From assembly GCA_028829895.1 (NCBI GenBank), contig CM054184.1, forward strand, positions 20,308,701 to 20,372,700: DNA of 64,000 nt, read 5' to 3'. Position 1 is the stretch's first letter. Every line of letters begins with the position of its first letter. The DNA is from Sinotaia quadrata (lineage: Eukaryota > Mollusca > Gastropoda > Architaenioglossa > Viviparidae). Below, piece after piece: positions 61,918 to 64,000 of this stretch. The position numbers and the translations under genes were made by a program. The notes beneath the pieces are model-generated. The model was not told the origin of the DNA. It saw nothing but the letters and a program-made list of their open reading frames with translations, and made no database searches.

Positions 61918-62730
61918 GAATGAAAATTACCCTATCTGTATCCAGTATTGATCTTTATCAGTAATAGAATGACTAATGTCATGAAAATTATCAAGCACAA
62001 TTTAACTTGCAAATCAAAGTGTGATAGCTAAAAGGATATTGTACACATTATTAGCTTTTACAGAATGTAATTATATTGATAAGAATTTTTTCAACAAGAT
62101 AGTCACATGAGATTAATGTTATAAAAACAGATACCACCAAATAAGTATCTGCTGCATACAAGCCTTCCTTAAAACGTTAACAAGGCTCACACAAGGGTAA
62201 ACGGTATAAATGGATGGGCGTTGCTGCAATGAATGTGTGCATTCGTGTCTTATTAATAGTCAGTAACTAAATGCTTGAAGCAATTAGTCTTTCCTGTGTC
62301 AGTGTTGGTTAATTTGCATACAAGTTATATTTAAATGTACTGGAATGTTAATCTACCATCAATGTTTTCCATTGTTTTCAAACAGCAAGTATCCACTTCA
62401 TTTGGAGACTGATTAACATTTATTTTTAAAAAACTGGATGAAGTAATGTTACCACAGTCACAATGATGTATTCATCCAGCAAATGCTACCATACACATCT
62501 AGATACTCTTAGAGCTAGTCGATCGTCTACGACAGCTACACTATCTACATCGTGAATATATCAGAGTGCTTGTAATGTTGTAGTCTAGTTCAGTACAGCA
62601 ATCTGACTTTCAAATGACAGTCAGGATGCTTGTGAATGTATTCATTTAAATAAGGTAATCGGATTCAACACAGACGGCAAACAATAAATAACATGCGTGT
62701 TATTGTTCTCTGCAGTAGTTGCAGTGCTGC

Positions 62731-62855
62731 ACATGACATTACTGACGGTTCTACTTTAAACTTCTTTTATCTGACTATAGCCCTTGTGCTTACATGACAT
62801 TACTGATGGTTCTACTTTAAACTTCCTTTAACTGACAATAGCTTTTATGCTCACA
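62731..62855 (+). repeat. 61-bp tandem duplication beside LINE
   Basis: ACATGACATTACTGACGGTT at 62731 recurs at 62792 with few changes; two copies, ending where the LINE fragment starts. Confidence 0.85.
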
Positions 62856-62862
62856 GGATTGA

Positions 62863-63646
62863 TGTCGACAATGCAGATGAGATGCAAGCACAAATAAAAC
62901 AAATATTTAAAAACAAGTTCCCCACCCCACCCCACCCATACTTAAAGAACATAACACACAACAGAGCAATATATAGATTAAGATACAACTCCACAAGATT
63001 TACACATAACCTAAACAATGAACCAAAATCATGCACTCACTGTCGAACATACAACACAATAGAAAACTTTCTACTACATTGTTCCAAATACAGAGAAGAA
63101 AGAAAATGCTTGACTGACACAATGAGACTATTACATTTACCAGTTACCACACAAACACTACTCTTTCCAAATAAATATCACCAAAATCATATACACCAAG
63201 TCATCATCACATATCTCATTCACACAAACACACTTCACCTACTATAAAAATAAATATTAATTAAACCCACCCCACACACACCATTACACAATAAGTAATA
63301 AAAAAAAGAAAACCACAAACTTAAAGGAAGTTACAAATAGCTTCCTCACATTTAAAAAAAAAATGCTATACATATATTAACACAATTCCTAGGAAAAACA
63401 ATGTATACAATAACTGACACACTAATAAATCATGTAAGTAAACTGTAAACAACGACAGGCAAGTGGAAAACTAATTCCTTAACTTCCATAAATCTTCCAC
63501 ATTTTTAAAAAACATTACTACCCTCCTAGAACAGAATGGAGGAAGGCCCCACAGGAACTCTACTGAAACTGAGAACATCAAGAAGATGAAAAGTTTCCAC
63601 GCAATTCCTGTGGGGAAAAGAAGTGATCGCTACAACAACAACAACA
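62863..63646 (+). mobile_element. LINE, 5'-truncated: ORF C-terminus and 3' UTR
   Basis: The plus frame from 62863 encodes a basic C-terminal segment with a zinc-finger-like motif SCTHCRTYNTIENFLLHCSK followed by YREERKC, ending at a TAA after LIHTNTLHLL. C-x2-C...H-x3-C next to R/K is the terminal motif of many LINE reverse-transcriptase proteins (I/Jockey/R1-like). A 3' UTR follows and ends in an ACA-repeat tail at 63632-63645. Its 3' end is shared with 32888-33330. Confidence 0.75.
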
Positions 63647-64000
63647 GATGAGTTAGTCTGATAGTTGGAACTTACAATATTATACAGTCATTGTTCTCCG
63701 AGTACAAATTAATTCAAATACTGATTTGCACAGAATCAGAAACTTGTACGTTTTCTTCAGAAGTAATTCATGATCAAATTCAGAACCATTTCCTGTCGCT
63801 TTTGGTGTCTGGGCGACACAAAAACACCTATTGTATAAGGTCAAAGGTAATTATCTAAGTCTTGCCTGAAATGATGCAGCATAATAATTTCGGACTATAC
63901 AAATATGATGCCATTGTCCTCCTTTACCAAGATTACTCCGTTGACACCATCACCCGTTGACATTGCATCCTCTTCAGAAGAGCGTTAATCTGTAATTGGC
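63647..64000. other. Right flank, no gene seen
   Basis: No supported feature. Confidence 0.35.

Overview
This is an AT-rich, intron- and repeat-dominated animal window. The organism is most likely a cephalopod mollusc, probably an octopus. The grounds are long (TG)n, (GATA)n and (CT)n tracts, a secreted protein built from small phase-1 EGF-like exons, and abundant LINE, Gypsy and Mutator relics. The taxon is inferred from the style of the sequence and was not searched. Most long open frames here are repeat or antisense shadows. I see no prokaryotic operon, CRISPR array, rRNA or tRNA.

Two real genes can be supported. (1) On the minus strand, 27.2 kb down to 0.58 kb, a secreted multi-EGF-like protein can be rebuilt exon by exon. 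It has a TATA-like box (27274-27282), a signal-peptide exon (27169-27220), two short Cys-rich exons (19665-19766, 15329-15409), four longer EGF exons (8747-8899, 7520-7669, 2622-2762, 1393-1542), a probable last exon (582-727) and a poly(A) signal (491-496). Every junction is phase 1, and the chain gives an uninterrupted reading frame of about 324 codons. Exon pairs 7/6 and 5/4 lie in two copies of a tandem duplication offset by about 6.13 kb. Two dead EGF exons sit beside them, one with a lost acceptor (6361-6423) and one with a lost donor (15646-15739). (2) On the plus strand, 54264-54425 and 59015-60071 encode the two ends of a protein resembling vertebrate RHNO1 (RHINO), a partner of the 9-1-1 checkpoint clamp. 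The phases of the two exons do not match, so one exon or splice site is still missing.

The rest is repeats. A recurrent family of up to about 1.64 kb (here 'family A', ten copies) occurs throughout. One copy carries a clean 910-bp foldback element with 9-bp target duplications (Mutator-like). Another has a (CT)n tract that appears to have grown from a motif native to the element. Further relics are a Mutator-like transposase pseudogene (24.3-25.9 kb), a Gypsy gag-protease-integrase relic (28.6-31.35 kb), LINE fragments (23.55, 32.9 and 62.9 kb), LTR-like pieces (14.1, 17.5-19.2, 26.3, 31.6 and 47.2-48.1 kb), an inverted pair of 'family B' repeats (35.1/39.5 kb) and at least eight minisatellites with units of 30-94 bp.

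The layout is one EGF gene whose introns hold transposons (0-27 kb), a transposon-rich intergenic stretch (27-54 kb), and the RHNO1-like gene (54-60 kb, 3' region to about 61 kb) followed by minisatellites and a 5'-truncated LINE (61-63.7 kb).
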